In this document: positions 31,115 to 39,194 of the stretch, piece by piece
Layout of the letters: every line of letters starts with the position of its first letter
How positions within the stretch are numbered: position 1 is the first letter of the stretch
Origin: a bacterium
Lineage (GTDB): Bacteria > Bacillota > Clostridia > Oscillospirales > Oscillospiraceae
DNA length: 39,194 nt
Assembly: GCA_004562395.1 (NCBI GenBank)
Contig: SFQY01000014.1
Span: 1 to 39,194 of the forward strand
Direction: 5' to 3'
Made by a program: the position numbers and the translations under genes
The notes under the pieces: generated by a model
What the model saw: only the letters and a program-made list of their open reading frames with translations
The model's database searches: none
Told to the model about the DNA's origin: nothing

Positions 31115-32095
31115 ATGGGTCGGGAGAAGCTGCTGAGCGTGATCGTGCCGGTTTACAATGTGGCGCCGTACCTGTCCCGGTGCGTGGATTCCATTCTGAG
31201 CCAGTCCTACCGGGAGCTGGAAGTGATCCTGGTGGACGACGGCTCCGGGGACGATTCCGGGAGGATCTGCGACGAGTATGCCGCCGCCGATCCCAGAGTC
31301 CGGGTGATCCACAAGGAAAACGGGGGCCTGAGCAGCGCCCGGAACATGGGGCTGGAGGCGGCGAAGGGAGACTATCTGACCTTTGTGGACAGCGACGACT
31401 GGATCGAGCCGGAGTCCTACGGCCCCATGATCGGGCTGCTGGAACAATACGACGGGGATCTGATCTGCGGCGGCCGCTATGATGTGGACGGCAAAACCGG
31501 AGAGAAGACCCTTGGTCTGTGCCCAAAGAAAACGGAGCGGATCTCCGGGGAGGAAATGGCCGGAAGGATTTTCCTCTGGGACGGCTGCGACTCCAGCGCC
31601 TGTGACAAGCTCTACCGCCGCCGGCTCTTCGGGACGCTCCGTTATCCTGAGGGGAAGGTCTGCGAGGATGTCAGCGTCACCTACAAAATCGTCCTGGAGG
31701 CGAAGGCGGCGGTGCTGTGGGACAAGCCCTTCTATAACTATTACCACCGGCCCGGAAGCATCACCACCGCCGCCGTTTCGGAAAAATCCTTCCATTTATC
31801 CCAGCACACTGCCGAGATTTATCCCTATATCCGGGAGAATTATCCCGCAGTCGAACCCCAGGCCCGGTTCCTCCGGGTCCGCTCCCTGAGCCATATTCTG
31901 CTTCTTCTGGATCAGGCGGAGGCAGATACCCGGCAGCGCTTTGCCGGGGAGTACCGGCAGGCCCGGAAGGAGCTTCGGAAGCACACGGGCTTTTTCCTGA
32001 CCAGCCCTTATTTTGGCACACAGGAACGGATCCGGGATCTGCTGCTGGTGCTGGGGCTTTACCGCGTTCTTCGCCCCCTTCTTCACAGAGATTGA
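31115..32095 (+). CDS. Glycosyltransferase family 2
   Basis: A 326-residue GT-A transferase. The start LSVIVPVYNVAPYLSRCVDS, then VILVDDGSGDDSG, ENGGLSSARNMGLEAAKGDY and the metal-binding VDSDDW are classic GT2 motifs; CDKLYRRRLF and EDVSVTYKI follow, as in capsule transferases. The C-terminal helical part likely contacts the membrane. The ATG at 31115 is chosen for the AAAGGAGG directly before it; an earlier ATG at 31097 overlaps that site. Sugar specificity unknown. Confidence 0.92.
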   Translation: MGREKLLSVIVPVYNVAPYLSRCVDSILSQSYRELEVILVDDGSGDDSGRICDEYAAADPRVRVIHKENGGLSSARNMGLEAAKGDYLTFVDSDDWIEPESYGPMIGLLEQYDGDLICGGRYDVDGKTGEKTLGLCPKKTERISGEEMAGRIFLWDGCDSSACDKLYRRRLFGTLRYPEGKVCEDVSVTYKIVLEAKAAVLWDKPFYNYYHRPGSITTAAVSEKSFHLSQHTAEIYPYIRENYPAVEPQARFLRVRSLSHILLLLDQAEADTRQRFAGEYRQARKELRKHTGFFLTSPYFGTQERIRDLLLVLGLYRVLRPLLHRD

Positions 32096-32108
32096 TTGGA
32101 AGTAGATC

Positions 32109-33497
32109 ATGAAACGACAAAACCGAATCGCTTTTTTCAATATTCTCAGTACCCTGCTGCTGCGGGGGATCTCCATTTTTACAGCGCCGCTGTTCTCCCG
32201 CCTGCTGGGCACCAACAACTATGGCGTGTCGGACATCTGCAACACCTGGGTCAGCGTGTTCGCCATCGTCTTCACCCTCCAGACCCAGGGCACCCTGGTC
32301 AACGCCCGGGTGGAATATCCGGAGGACCTGCAGCGCAAGTACCAGTCCTCGGCCATGAGCATGTCGGTGATGCTGTACGCCCTGTGCGCCGGACTGATGC
32401 TACTGTTTCTTCCCACCGTATCCGCGGCGCTGAAGCTGGATAAGATCCTGATCGTGCTGATGCTGGTTCAGGCCTTCGGCACCTTCTGCGTGAATTTCCT
32501 GCACCAGAAATTCGTCTATGAATTCAAGGCCGGACGGAATATGGTGCTGTCTCTGGGGGTCACGCTGCTGACGCTGGTCCTGTCCCTGATCTTTGTGCTG
32601 CGGCTGCCCAAGGAGATCAACTATCTTGGCCGGGTGGGCGCCGTCACCGCCACCTACGCCCTGATCGGCATACCCGCCTGCGTCTATATCCTGGCCAAGG
32701 GCAGGACCTTTGTGAGCAAGCAGTTCTGGAAATTCTGCATTGTACTCGCCATCCCCTCCGTATTTTACAACCTGTCGGATCTTCTGCTGGGGGTCGGCGA
32801 CAAGCTGATGCTGCAGCAGATGCTGGGAGAAGCCCAGGTGGGCCAGTACAGCCTGGCGCTGAAGCTGGGGGGCGTCATGTTCACCATTTTCGCCGCCCTG
32901 AACAATACCTGGTGCCCCTTCTTCTTTGAGGAGATGAAGCTGGGACAGCGGGAGAAAATGATGGCAAAGTCCCGGAACTTCCTGGAGCTGTACACCGTTC
33001 TGTCCGTGGGGTTCATTCTGCTGGCTACGGAGGTTTATCACCTCTATGCGGACAGAAGCTTCTGGGGCAGCACCATGCTGATCCCTCTGTTCGTGACCAA
33101 CTATTACCTGAATTTCCTGTGTACCTTCCCGGTGAATTACGAGTATTACCACAAGAAGACCAAGGTGGTGGCGGCGGTGACCATCTTCTCCTCTCTGGTC
33201 AATCTGGGGCTGAACTACGTCCTGATCCAAAAGCTGGGCATGGCCGGCGCGGCCCTGGCCACCATGAGTTCCCACTGCCTGCAGCTGGGGATCCACTATG
33301 TCTACAACCGTTATATCCTTGGCAGGCTGGACTATCCCTTCGCCATCCGTGTCTGGGGGAAATACGCGCTGGCCTATTTCGCGATGGTGGCCTTTGTGTA
33401 CCTGAGCGGGGAGGCCTGGCTGATTCGGTGGGCCATCGGCGCCGCCATCGGTGTCTGGGAGCTGCTGCGGATCCGGAAGCGGAAGGTATTGATTTGA
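32109..33497 (+). CDS. Wzx-type polysaccharide flippase (MOP superfamily)
   Basis: A 462-residue membrane protein with 12-14 predicted helices from residue 9 to about 455. The start RIAFFNILSTLLLRGISIFT plus APLFSRLLGTNNYG is the usual opening of Wzx flippases, and VGDKLMLQQMLGEAQVGQYS lies in the middle as expected. It would move lipid-linked repeat units across the membrane for the Wzy-like polymerase. The ribosome site is weak (GGAAG). It is the last gene of the first transcription unit: a strong hairpin terminator follows at 33504. Confidence 0.9.
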   Translation: MKRQNRIAFFNILSTLLLRGISIFTAPLFSRLLGTNNYGVSDICNTWVSVFAIVFTLQTQGTLVNARVEYPEDLQRKYQSSAMSMSVMLYALCAGLMLLFLPTVSAALKLDKILIVLMLVQAFGTFCVNFLHQKFVYEFKAGRNMVLSLGVTLLTLVLSLIFVLRLPKEINYLGRVGAVTATYALIGIPACVYILAKGRTFVSKQFWKFCIVLAIPSVFYNLSDLLLGVGDKLMLQQMLGEAQVGQYSLALKLGGVMFTIFAALNNTWCPFFFEEMKLGQREKMMAKSRNFLELYTVLSVGFILLATEVYHLYADRSFWGSTMLIPLFVTNYYLNFLCTFPVNYEYYHKKTKVVAAVTIFSSLVNLGLNYVLIQKLGMAGAALATMSSHCLQLGIHYVYNRYILGRLDYPFAIRVWGKYALAYFAMVAFVYLSGEAWLIRWAIGAAIGVWELLRIRKRKVLI

Positions 33498-33503
33498 TGT
33501 GTA

Positions 33504-33540
33504 ACAGAAGGCCGGGCAAATTGCCCGGCCTTCTGTTTCT
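33504..33540 (+). terminator. Terminator inside the polysaccharide locus
   Basis: A perfect 14-bp stem (33504-33517 with 33523-33536) with a 5-nt loop, followed by TTCT. The stem is very stable though the T tract is short. It lies 7 bp after the flippase stop and just before a promoter, so it should end the first transcription unit. Confidence 0.8.
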
Positions 33541-33546
33541 GCAGGG

Positions 33547-33575
33547 TTGCATTCAAATGGAAAATGGTGTATAAT
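33547..33575 (+). promoter_or_regulatory. Second promoter of the polysaccharide locus
   Basis: -35 TTGCAT (33547-33552), 17-nt spacer, perfect -10 TATAAT (33570-33575). It should start transcription near 33582, about 26 nt before the ATG at 33608. Confidence 0.78.
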
Positions 33576-33607
33576 ATTCTGGACATTTTATAGGGTGCGG
33601 TTTCCTC

Positions 33608-34795
33608 ATGAAAAAACAGACAGAATTGTTCGGGAAAACGCCCCGGGGAAGTATGGTTATGGGAAAAAAGAAAGTCCTTTTTGTGGCGACGGTGGTCAAG
33701 ACCCACATCATGCAATTTCACATTCCCTATCTGCGGATGTTTCAGCAGATGGGCTGGGAAACAGCCGTGGCGTCCCGGAATGACTATGAGGATCCGCAGG
33801 ACTGCCGGATTCCCTGCTGCGACGCCTATTATGACATCCCCTTTGAGCGGATGCCCTGGAAACCCGGAAACCTTCGGGCCTACCGGATGCTGAAACAGGT
33901 CATCGACCAGGGAAATTACGACCTGATCCACTGTCATACGCCGGTGGGGGCTCTGATCGCCCGGCTGGCTGCCCGGAAGGCCAGAAAGAAGGGCACCAAG
34001 GTCATCTATACCGCCCATGGGCTGCACTTTTTCAAGGGCGCCCCTTTGGCAAACTGGCTGCTGTACTATCCGGTGGAATGGACGCTGGCCTTTGTGACCG
34101 ACGTGCTGATCACCATCAACCGGGAGGATTATGAAAGAGCCAGGAAGCACCTCCACGCCAAGCGGGTGGAGTTCGTTCCCGGAGTGGGCATCGACACGGA
34201 GAAATTTCAAAGCGATCCGCCGGCCAGGCAGCGCAAGCGCCGGGAGCTGGGCTTCGGGGATGAGGACTTCCTGATCCTGACCGTGGCGGAGATGACCCGG
34301 AACAAAAACCACACCACGGTTCTCAAGGCTCTGTCATGCCTGAAGGGGGAACCGGAGTTTTCCCGGATGCACTATCTCATCTGCGGACGGGGGCAGATGT
34401 GGCCGGAGCTGGAGGCGGAGGCCAAGGCTCTGGGCATCGGGGAGCATGTGCATTTCCTGGGCTACCGGACGGACGCTCCGGAGCTGTACGGCTGCAGCGA
34501 CCTGTTCGCCTTCATGCCCTACCGGGAAGGGCTGCCTGTGGCCCTGATGGAGGCCATGAGCAGCGGCCTGCCCATTGTCTGCACGAAGATCCGGGGCAAT
34601 ACCGATCTGATCGACGACGGCGTCTGCGGGGTGTTCTGCGAGAATTCCCCAGAGGCTTTGGCCCGGCAGCTTCTGGAGCTGTACCGGGATCCGGAGCGCC
34701 GGGAGAAATTGGGCCGGAACGCGGCCCGGAAGGTCCTGGCCTATGATGAACGGAACGTGCATGAGGTGATGAAGAAGATCTACCTCAGCCTTTGA
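33608..34795 (+). CDS. Glycosyltransferase family 4, EpsD-like
   Basis: A 395-residue transferase resembling Bacillus EpsD and related capsule enzymes: KVLFVATVVKTHIMQFHIPY, DIPFERMPWKPGNLRAYRML, HCHTPVGALIARLAARKA, YTAHGLHFFKGAPLANWLLY and the C-terminal PYREGLPVALMEAMSSGLP with E-x7-E. The ATG at 33608 fits the nearby promoter and an AGGGTG about 10 nt upstream; ATGs at 33653 and 33659 would remove a 15- to 17-residue extension that has no homology I recognise. First gene of the second unit. Confidence 0.87.
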   Translation: MKKQTELFGKTPRGSMVMGKKKVLFVATVVKTHIMQFHIPYLRMFQQMGWETAVASRNDYEDPQDCRIPCCDAYYDIPFERMPWKPGNLRAYRMLKQVIDQGNYDLIHCHTPVGALIARLAARKARKKGTKVIYTAHGLHFFKGAPLANWLLYYPVEWTLAFVTDVLITINREDYERARKHLHAKRVEFVPGVGIDTEKFQSDPPARQRKRRELGFGDEDFLILTVAEMTRNKNHTTVLKALSCLKGEPEFSRMHYLICGRGQMWPELEAEAKALGIGEHVHFLGYRTDAPELYGCSDLFAFMPYREGLPVALMEAMSSGLPIVCTKIRGNTDLIDDGVCGVFCENSPEALARQLLELYRDPERREKLGRNAARKVLAYDERNVHEVMKKIYLSL

Positions 34796-34818
34796 AAGAG
34801 AAACAAGGAGGTGGCCGG

Positions 34819-35787
34819 ATGGGCGGCAGCCTGATCGTATCACTGGATTTTGAATTGTTTTGGGGGATGCTGGACCGGTGCCCCCTGGAAGCGTATCAGG
34901 ACCATGTGCTGGGAGGCCGGGAGGCCATCCCGGAGCTTTTGGCGCTGTTTCAGAAGTACGGCATCCATGCCACCTGGGCGGCGGTGGGCTTTCTGTTCGC
35001 GGAAAATTATGAGGAGCTGTCCGGCTTTTTTCCGGAGCAGCGGCCCTCTTATCTGAACAAAGCCGTGGATCCCTATGGGACCTTTGCCAAAATCGGGGCA
35101 GATGAGCAGCAGGCGCCCTGCTTCTACGGGTCCTCCCTTCTTCGCCGGATCTCCGAAACCCCTGGCCAGGAGATCGGCAGCCATACCTTCTCCCACTATT
35201 ACTGCCGGGAGAAGGGCCAGACCCCGGAGCAGTTCGCGGCGGATATGAAGGCAGCCAGAGCCATCGGGGAAGCCCACGGCTATGTGCTGACCTCCGCGGT
35301 CCTGCCCCGGAACCAGTGCGAACCGGAGTACACCCGAATTCTCCGGGACTGCGGCTTCACCGCCTACCGGGACGAGGAAAACGACTGGATCCATGAAAAA
35401 ATCAAATTCCGTCCCCTGCTGCGGCTGCTACGGCTGGCGGATGTGTATGTTCCTCTGACGGGACAGGGGGGCTACCGGCCCCGGCGGGAGGACGGCGTCT
35501 GGAACCTCACCGGCTCCCGGATGTACAAGCCGATTTTCAGACCCCTGGAATTTCTGGAGGGGCTCAAGCTCCGGCGCATCAAAAAACAGATGCTCCACGC
35601 CGCGAAAAACGGGCTGACCTTCCACCTGTGGTGGCATCCCCACAACATCGGCGTCCGGACCCGGGAGCATCTGCAGCAACTGGAGGAGATCTTCCGCTAT
35701 TACGCCCAGCTGCGGGAGACCTATGGCATGGAGAGCCTGAATATGCGGGAAGCCGCCCAGAAAGAAAAGCCGGAGGACTTGTCATGA
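34819..35787 (+). CDS. Polysaccharide deacetylase (NodB-fold)
   Basis: A 322-residue predicted cytosolic deacetylase, with no signal peptide or membrane helix. Motifs: SLDFELFWG at the start, where Asp10 and Glu12 replace the usual Asp-Asp, and EIGSHTFSHYYC with metal ligands His122 and His126, then LPRNQ and a late FHLWWHPHNIG. Members of this SLDFE subgroup are common in O-antigen loci. Lack of an export signal suggests action on a nucleotide sugar or lipid-linked intermediate rather than the finished polymer (inference). AAGGAGG precedes the ATG at 34819. Its stop overlaps the next start. Confidence 0.87.
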   Translation: MGGSLIVSLDFELFWGMLDRCPLEAYQDHVLGGREAIPELLALFQKYGIHATWAAVGFLFAENYEELSGFFPEQRPSYLNKAVDPYGTFAKIGADEQQAPCFYGSSLLRRISETPGQEIGSHTFSHYYCREKGQTPEQFAADMKAARAIGEAHGYVLTSAVLPRNQCEPEYTRILRDCGFTAYRDEENDWIHEKIKFRPLLRLLRLADVYVPLTGQGGYRPRREDGVWNLTGSRMYKPIFRPLEFLEGLKLRRIKKQMLHAAKNGLTFHLWWHPHNIGVRTREHLQQLEEIFRYYAQLRETYGMESLNMREAAQKEKPEDLS

Positions 35788-36833
35788 AAGTGATGCATGT
35801 TCTGAGTTCCAGAATCTATTCCGGAGCGGAGAAGGTGGTATGCCAGATCATCCGGTCCCTGGAGGGGACGGATATCGAGTCGGTCTACTGCAGCCCGGAC
35901 AGCGACATCGTCCGGCAGATGCTGACGGAGCAGGGAGTGACCTATCTCAGCATAGACGCGCTGACCCCGGGGAATCTGAAGGCCGTGATCCGGGAGCAGA
36001 AGCCGGATCTGATCCACGCCCACGACATGCGGGCCAGCTTCGTTTCCGCCCTGTGCTGCGGCAAAATCCCCCTGGTGTCCCACATCCACAACAATGCCTA
36101 CGACGCCCGGGGGCTGTCCTTAAAGTCCGTGGCCTATCTGATCGCGGGCTTTCGGGCGAAGCATATTTTCTGGGTGTCCAGAAGCTCCTATGAGGGCTAC
36201 CTCTTTCATAAGCTGTTCGCCGAAAAGAGCAGTGTTTTGTATAACATCATTGACACGGACCAGATCTTCGCGAAAAAAGCCCTGGACAGCGAAACCTACG
36301 ATTTCGACGTGATCTATGTGGGACGCCTGACCTACCAGAAGGATCCCCAGCGGCTGATGCGGGTTCTGGCTCTGCTGAAGGAAAATAAGCCGGATCTCAA
36401 AGCGGCGGTGGTGGGCGCCGGAGAGCTGGAGGAGGAGACAAGACAGGTCTGCGCCCAGCTGGGATTGGAGGAAAATGTTTCCTTCCTGGGCTTCCAGGGC
36501 AATCCCATAAAAATGGTCCACGACAGCGGGGCCATGCTGCTGACCTCCCGCTGGGAGGGAACCCCCATGTGCGCCATGGAGGCCATGGCCTTGGGGACGC
36601 CGGTGGTGAGTACCCCCTCCGACGGCATGAAGGACCTGATCACCGACGGTGTCAGCGGCTTTCTGGCGGAGGAGGATGCCGTGCTGGCCCAGGATCTGCT
36701 GCGCCTGGTCACCGACGGGGAACTGCGCTCGTCCATTGCCCGGAACGCGGCGGAGAAATTCGCCCGGATCAATGACGCGGAGGGCTATCGCCGGATTATG
36801 GAAAGGTGCTACCGGCAGGGAGGAACCTTATGA
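35784..36833 (+). CDS. Glycosyltransferase family 4
   Basis: A 349-residue transferase: MKVMHVLSSRIYSGAEKVVC, IHAHDMRASFVSALCCGKIP, DVIYVGRLTYQKDPQRLMRV and the donor-site SRWEGTPMCAMEAMALGTPV with E-x7-E. Short for the family but complete. It overlaps its neighbours by 4 bp on both sides, so it is co-translated with the deacetylase and the next transferase. Specificity unknown. Confidence 0.9.
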   Translation: MKVMHVLSSRIYSGAEKVVCQIIRSLEGTDIESVYCSPDSDIVRQMLTEQGVTYLSIDALTPGNLKAVIREQKPDLIHAHDMRASFVSALCCGKIPLVSHIHNNAYDARGLSLKSVAYLIAGFRAKHIFWVSRSSYEGYLFHKLFAEKSSVLYNIIDTDQIFAKKALDSETYDFDVIYVGRLTYQKDPQRLMRVLALLKENKPDLKAAVVGAGELEEETRQVCAQLGLEENVSFLGFQGNPIKMVHDSGAMLLTSRWEGTPMCAMEAMALGTPVVSTPSDGMKDLITDGVSGFLAEEDAVLAQDLLRLVTDGELRSSIARNAAEKFARINDAEGYRRIMERCYRQGGTL

Positions 36834-37918
36834 AAATTATGCAGGTGATTCCCTATTTCTGCTTCGGCGGCGCCGAGGTCATGTGCGAGACGCTGACCTG
36901 CGCCCTGAAGGAGCAGGGGCAGGAGGTCTGCGTGGTCAGCCTCTATGGGGAGCGTACCCCCATCTCTCTGCGGATGGAGGAAGCGGGGATCCGGATCCTC
37001 TATCTGGACAAGAAGCCGGGGCTGGACGTGTCCATGGTGCCCAAGCTGCTGAAGATCATGAAGCGGGAACGGCCGGATGTGGTCCATACCCATCTGAATA
37101 TCATCAAATATGCCGCCCTTGCGGCGTTTCTGGCGGGGGTCAAGGTCTGCGTCCATACCGTCCACACTGTGGCGGAGCAGGAGGCGGAGGGCCGACCCCA
37201 GAAGCTTATCAACAAAACCTATTACCGTCTGGGCTGGGCAACGCCCGTTGCCCTGAGCCGGGAGATCCAGGGCTCCATCGCCCGGTTTTATGGGCTGGAC
37301 CCGGAAAGAATCCCCGTGATCCGCAACGGGATCGATCTGTCCCGGTACGTCCCCAAGGAGGATTACTCCCTGGGCGCCACGGTGAACATTGTGCATGTGG
37401 GCCGGTTTGATGTCCCCAAAAATCACGCCGGGCTTTTGCGGGCCTTCCGGAAGCTTCACGACGGGTATCCCCAGTGCCGCCTCCAGCTGGTGGGGGACGG
37501 GGATCTGCGGCCGGATATGGAGGCTCTGGCCCGGGAGCTGGAAATCTCCCAGTGGGTGCGCTTTTGCGGGATGCAGGCGGATGTCCATCCCTATCTGCGG
37601 GAAGCGGACCTGTTTGTGCTGCCGTCCATCTATGAGGGAAATCCCATGACCATCATCGAGGCCATGGGTACGGGGCTGCCCATCGTCGCCACGGCGGTGG
37701 GGGGCATTCCCGATATGCTGAAAAACGGAGAGGACGCCCTTCTGGTACCCTGCGACACCGACGCGGTGGCGGAGGCTTGCCGGACCCTGATGGAGGACGA
37801 GGACCTGCGCCGCCGCCTGGGGACCCGGGCAAGGGAGAACAGCGCCCGTTTTTCCGCGGCGTTTATGGCCCAGCGGTACTGCGAGTGTTACCGGGGCGGG
37901 ATGCCCTGTGAAGGCTGA
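36830..37918 (+). CDS. Glycosyltransferase family 4
   Basis: A 362-residue transferase: MKIMQVIPYFCFGGAEVMCE, HTHLNIIKYAALAAFLAG, IPVIRNGIDLSRYVP, IVHVGRFDVPKNHAGLLRAF and SIYEGNPMTIIEAMGTGLPI with VATAVGG. It has the clearest canonical GT4 layout of the set. ATGA overlap with the previous gene and GGGAGG before the start. A 48-bp gap follows. Specificity unknown. Confidence 0.91.
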   Translation: MKIMQVIPYFCFGGAEVMCETLTCALKEQGQEVCVVSLYGERTPISLRMEEAGIRILYLDKKPGLDVSMVPKLLKIMKRERPDVVHTHLNIIKYAALAAFLAGVKVCVHTVHTVAEQEAEGRPQKLINKTYYRLGWATPVALSREIQGSIARFYGLDPERIPVIRNGIDLSRYVPKEDYSLGATVNIVHVGRFDVPKNHAGLLRAFRKLHDGYPQCRLQLVGDGDLRPDMEALARELEISQWVRFCGMQADVHPYLREADLFVLPSIYEGNPMTIIEAMGTGLPIVATAVGGIPDMLKNGEDALLVPCDTDAVAEACRTLMEDEDLRRRLGTRARENSARFSAAFMAQRYCECYRGGMPCEG

Positions 37919-37966
37919 TCCGTTCCCGGCAGCGCCGCGCCGGAATCAAAAACAGGAGGGAAGACC

Positions 37967-38953
37967 ATGAGCGGGGATCTGATATCGGTCATCGTACCGG
38001 CCTATAATAACGCACCCTGGCTTCCCCGGTGTCTGGACAGCCTTCTGGCCCAGACAGGGGTGGAGCTGGAGATCATCGTGGTCAACGACGGCTCCACCGA
38101 CGAGACCGAGGCCGTGCTGGATGGCTATGCCGCGGAGCATGACCGTGTCCGGGCGGTCCACAAGGAGAACGGCGGCGTGACCTCCGCCCGGCTCCGGGGA
38201 GTTCGGGAAGCCTCCGGAAGCTGGATCGGCTTTGTGGACGGGGACGATGAGATCGAGCCGCAGATGTACCTTCGGCTGCTGACCAACGCCCATACCTTTG
38301 AAGCGGATATTTCCCACTGCGGGCATCAGATCCATTTCCCCGACGGGCGGGTGGAATATGTCCACAACTCCGGCGAGCTTCGGCAGCAGGACAAGCTGAC
38401 CGGCCTGCGGGACCTGCTGGACGGCGGGGCGGTGGAGTCCAGCCTGTGTACCAAGCTGTACCGCCGGGCGCTGTTTTCCGGCCTGGAGGAGAAGATCGAC
38501 CTGTCCGTCAAAAACAACGAGGACTTCCTCATGAACTATTACCTGTTCAGCCGGGCACAGAAGGCTGTCTGGGAGGATGTCTGTCCCTATCACTATCTTC
38601 TGCGGTCCGGCTCCGCCTCCTACGGCCAGCTCAGCGAACACAGCATTTTTGATCCCATCCGGGTCCGGCAGAGCATTCTGGAAAGCTGCGGCCCGACCCT
38701 TCGGGAGGACGCCCGCCGGGCGCTGCTGCGAAACCTCTTGTTTGCCTATGCCCAGCTGTCCGTGAATGCCGTGCAGAACGCGAAGGACTGGCGGCAGCGG
38801 GTCCGGCAGCTGCTGAAAGAGCAAAAGCCGTATTTTTCCCTGCTTTCCCTCAGAAATCAGGTGCTGGCCCAGATGATCTGCAGGGCCCCCTGGAGCTTCC
38901 GGCTGGCCTACGGAGCCTATGTGAAGCTGTTCCAGAGGGAGGAGCAGCATTAA
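37967..38953 (+). CDS. Glycosyltransferase family 2
   Basis: A 328-residue GT-A transferase: ISVIVPAYNNAPWLPRCLDS, IIVVNDGSTDETE, ENGGVTSARLRGVREASGSW, metal-binding VDGDDEIEP, and CTKLYRRALF with NNEDFLMNYYLF, as in the GT2 at 31115. The two GT2 genes share layout but differ in sequence. AGGAGGG precedes the ATG. It is the last gene of the locus; no terminator with a T tract follows before the flanking repeats. Confidence 0.91.
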   Translation: MSGDLISVIVPAYNNAPWLPRCLDSLLAQTGVELEIIVVNDGSTDETEAVLDGYAAEHDRVRAVHKENGGVTSARLRGVREASGSWIGFVDGDDEIEPQMYLRLLTNAHTFEADISHCGHQIHFPDGRVEYVHNSGELRQQDKLTGLRDLLDGGAVESSLCTKLYRRALFSGLEEKIDLSVKNNEDFLMNYYLFSRAQKAVWEDVCPYHYLLRSGSASYGQLSEHSIFDPIRVRQSILESCGPTLREDARRALLRNLLFAYAQLSVNAVQNAKDWRQRVRQLLKEQKPYFSLLSLRNQVLAQMICRAPWSFRLAYGAYVKLFQREEQH

Positions 38954-38991
38954 ATCAGAGCAACCGTTCAGCAGCGTTTGAAAGCCTCGTG

Positions 38992-39005
38992 TAAATGATC
39001 GTTTA
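38992..39005 (+). repeat. Solo TAAATGATCGTTTA terminal motif
   Basis: An exact copy of the 14-bp end motif of the dispersed elements, 104 bp before another copy in the same direction (39096). The 90 bp in between (39006-39095) are not coding as far as I can see and do not match the interior of the other elements, so this could be the start of a further element type or a remnant. Confidence 0.7.
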
Positions 39006-39095
39006 TACGGGCAAGGCCCGCGGCGAATGCGTTACGAACTCCCGCGCTGGACTTACATCCTCTGGGCCCCTCGACCATGGGTGCGGCAATTTGGC

Positions 39096-39192
39096 AAATG
39101 ATCGTTTATCGCACCGACGCACCGATTCATATTGCACCCATCGTAGGGCGGGGGCTTGCCCCCGCCGAGCAGGTGAGATACGCAATCTGCTG
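39096..39192 (+). repeat. 97-bp repeat, right flank of the polysaccharide locus
   Basis: Identical in all 97 bases and in orientation to 15555-15651; the first base before it (C against T) and the bases after it (CG against TC) already differ. It ends 2 bp before the window edge. Confidence 0.9.
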
Positions 39193-39194
39193 CG

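Noticed and set aside
1523..39192. CRISPR arrays
   Set aside because: The repeated motifs are dispersed kilobases apart with no regular spacer units, and no cas genes are present.
1..39194. tRNA or rRNA genes, prophage genes, integrase or intact transposase
   Set aside because: None recognised on either strand; the polysaccharide locus has no mobility gene of its own in this window.

Overview
The window looks like the chromosome of a GC-rich (by eye near 60%), Gram-positive anaerobe of the class Clostridia, most likely a gut bacterium of the Oscillospiraceae/Ruminococcaceae group. This is inferred from strong AGGAGG ribosome binding sites, consensus sigma-A promoters (TTGACA-17-TATAAT), a Spo0A-family regulator, small DUF1540 and DUF6472 proteins, a LytR-CpsA-Psr protein, and short hairpin-rich intergenic repeats of the kind common in such genomes. 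No species can be named from the sequence alone.

Region 1 (1-15.5 kb) is housekeeping and small accessory genes. In order: the start of a GGGtGRT-type protein (minus strand), rpe (minus), a 6S-like long hairpin just before a DUF1540 gene, an HtrA protease, a Spo0A-like regulator behind two tandem 0A boxes, a LytR-CpsA-Psr protein, a BlaI-type repressor, a GlmU-like acyltransferase followed by glmM, a RelB-type antitoxin with a YoeB toxin broken by one in-frame TGA, a membrane-anchored Xre regulator overlapping the 5-formyl-THF cyclo-ligase gene, a small membrane protein, a DUF1643 protein, and a yfcE / DUF6472 / HExxH-lipoprotein operon.

Region 2 (15.8-38.95 kb) is one exopolysaccharide or capsule locus of 20 same-strand genes, with many 4-bp ATGA stop/start overlaps. 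It has a membrane nucleotide-sugar dehydratase, an initiating phosphoglycosyl transferase and an SDR (like S. aureus CapD, CapM and CapN), the three UDP-L-FucNAc enzymes (CapE, CapF, CapG), a Wzy-like polymerase, a LicD-type transferase, a Wzx flippase, a polysaccharide deacetylase and nine glycosyltransferases. A terminator and promoter at 33.5 kb divide it into two transcription units. I see no chain-length regulator or tyrosine kinase here. The LytR-CpsA-Psr protein at 5 kb could attach the finished polymer to the wall, and the glmM segment could supply UDP-GlcNAc.

Overlaid on both regions is a family of short palindromic elements with the terminal motif TAAATGATCGTTTA, always between genes. 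Two identical 97-bp copies of one type sit in direct orientation on either side of the polysaccharide locus. Another element splits that operon directly after a stop codon. These repeats, the 6S-like hairpin, the broken toxin and the Spo0A operator are the main points of interest.
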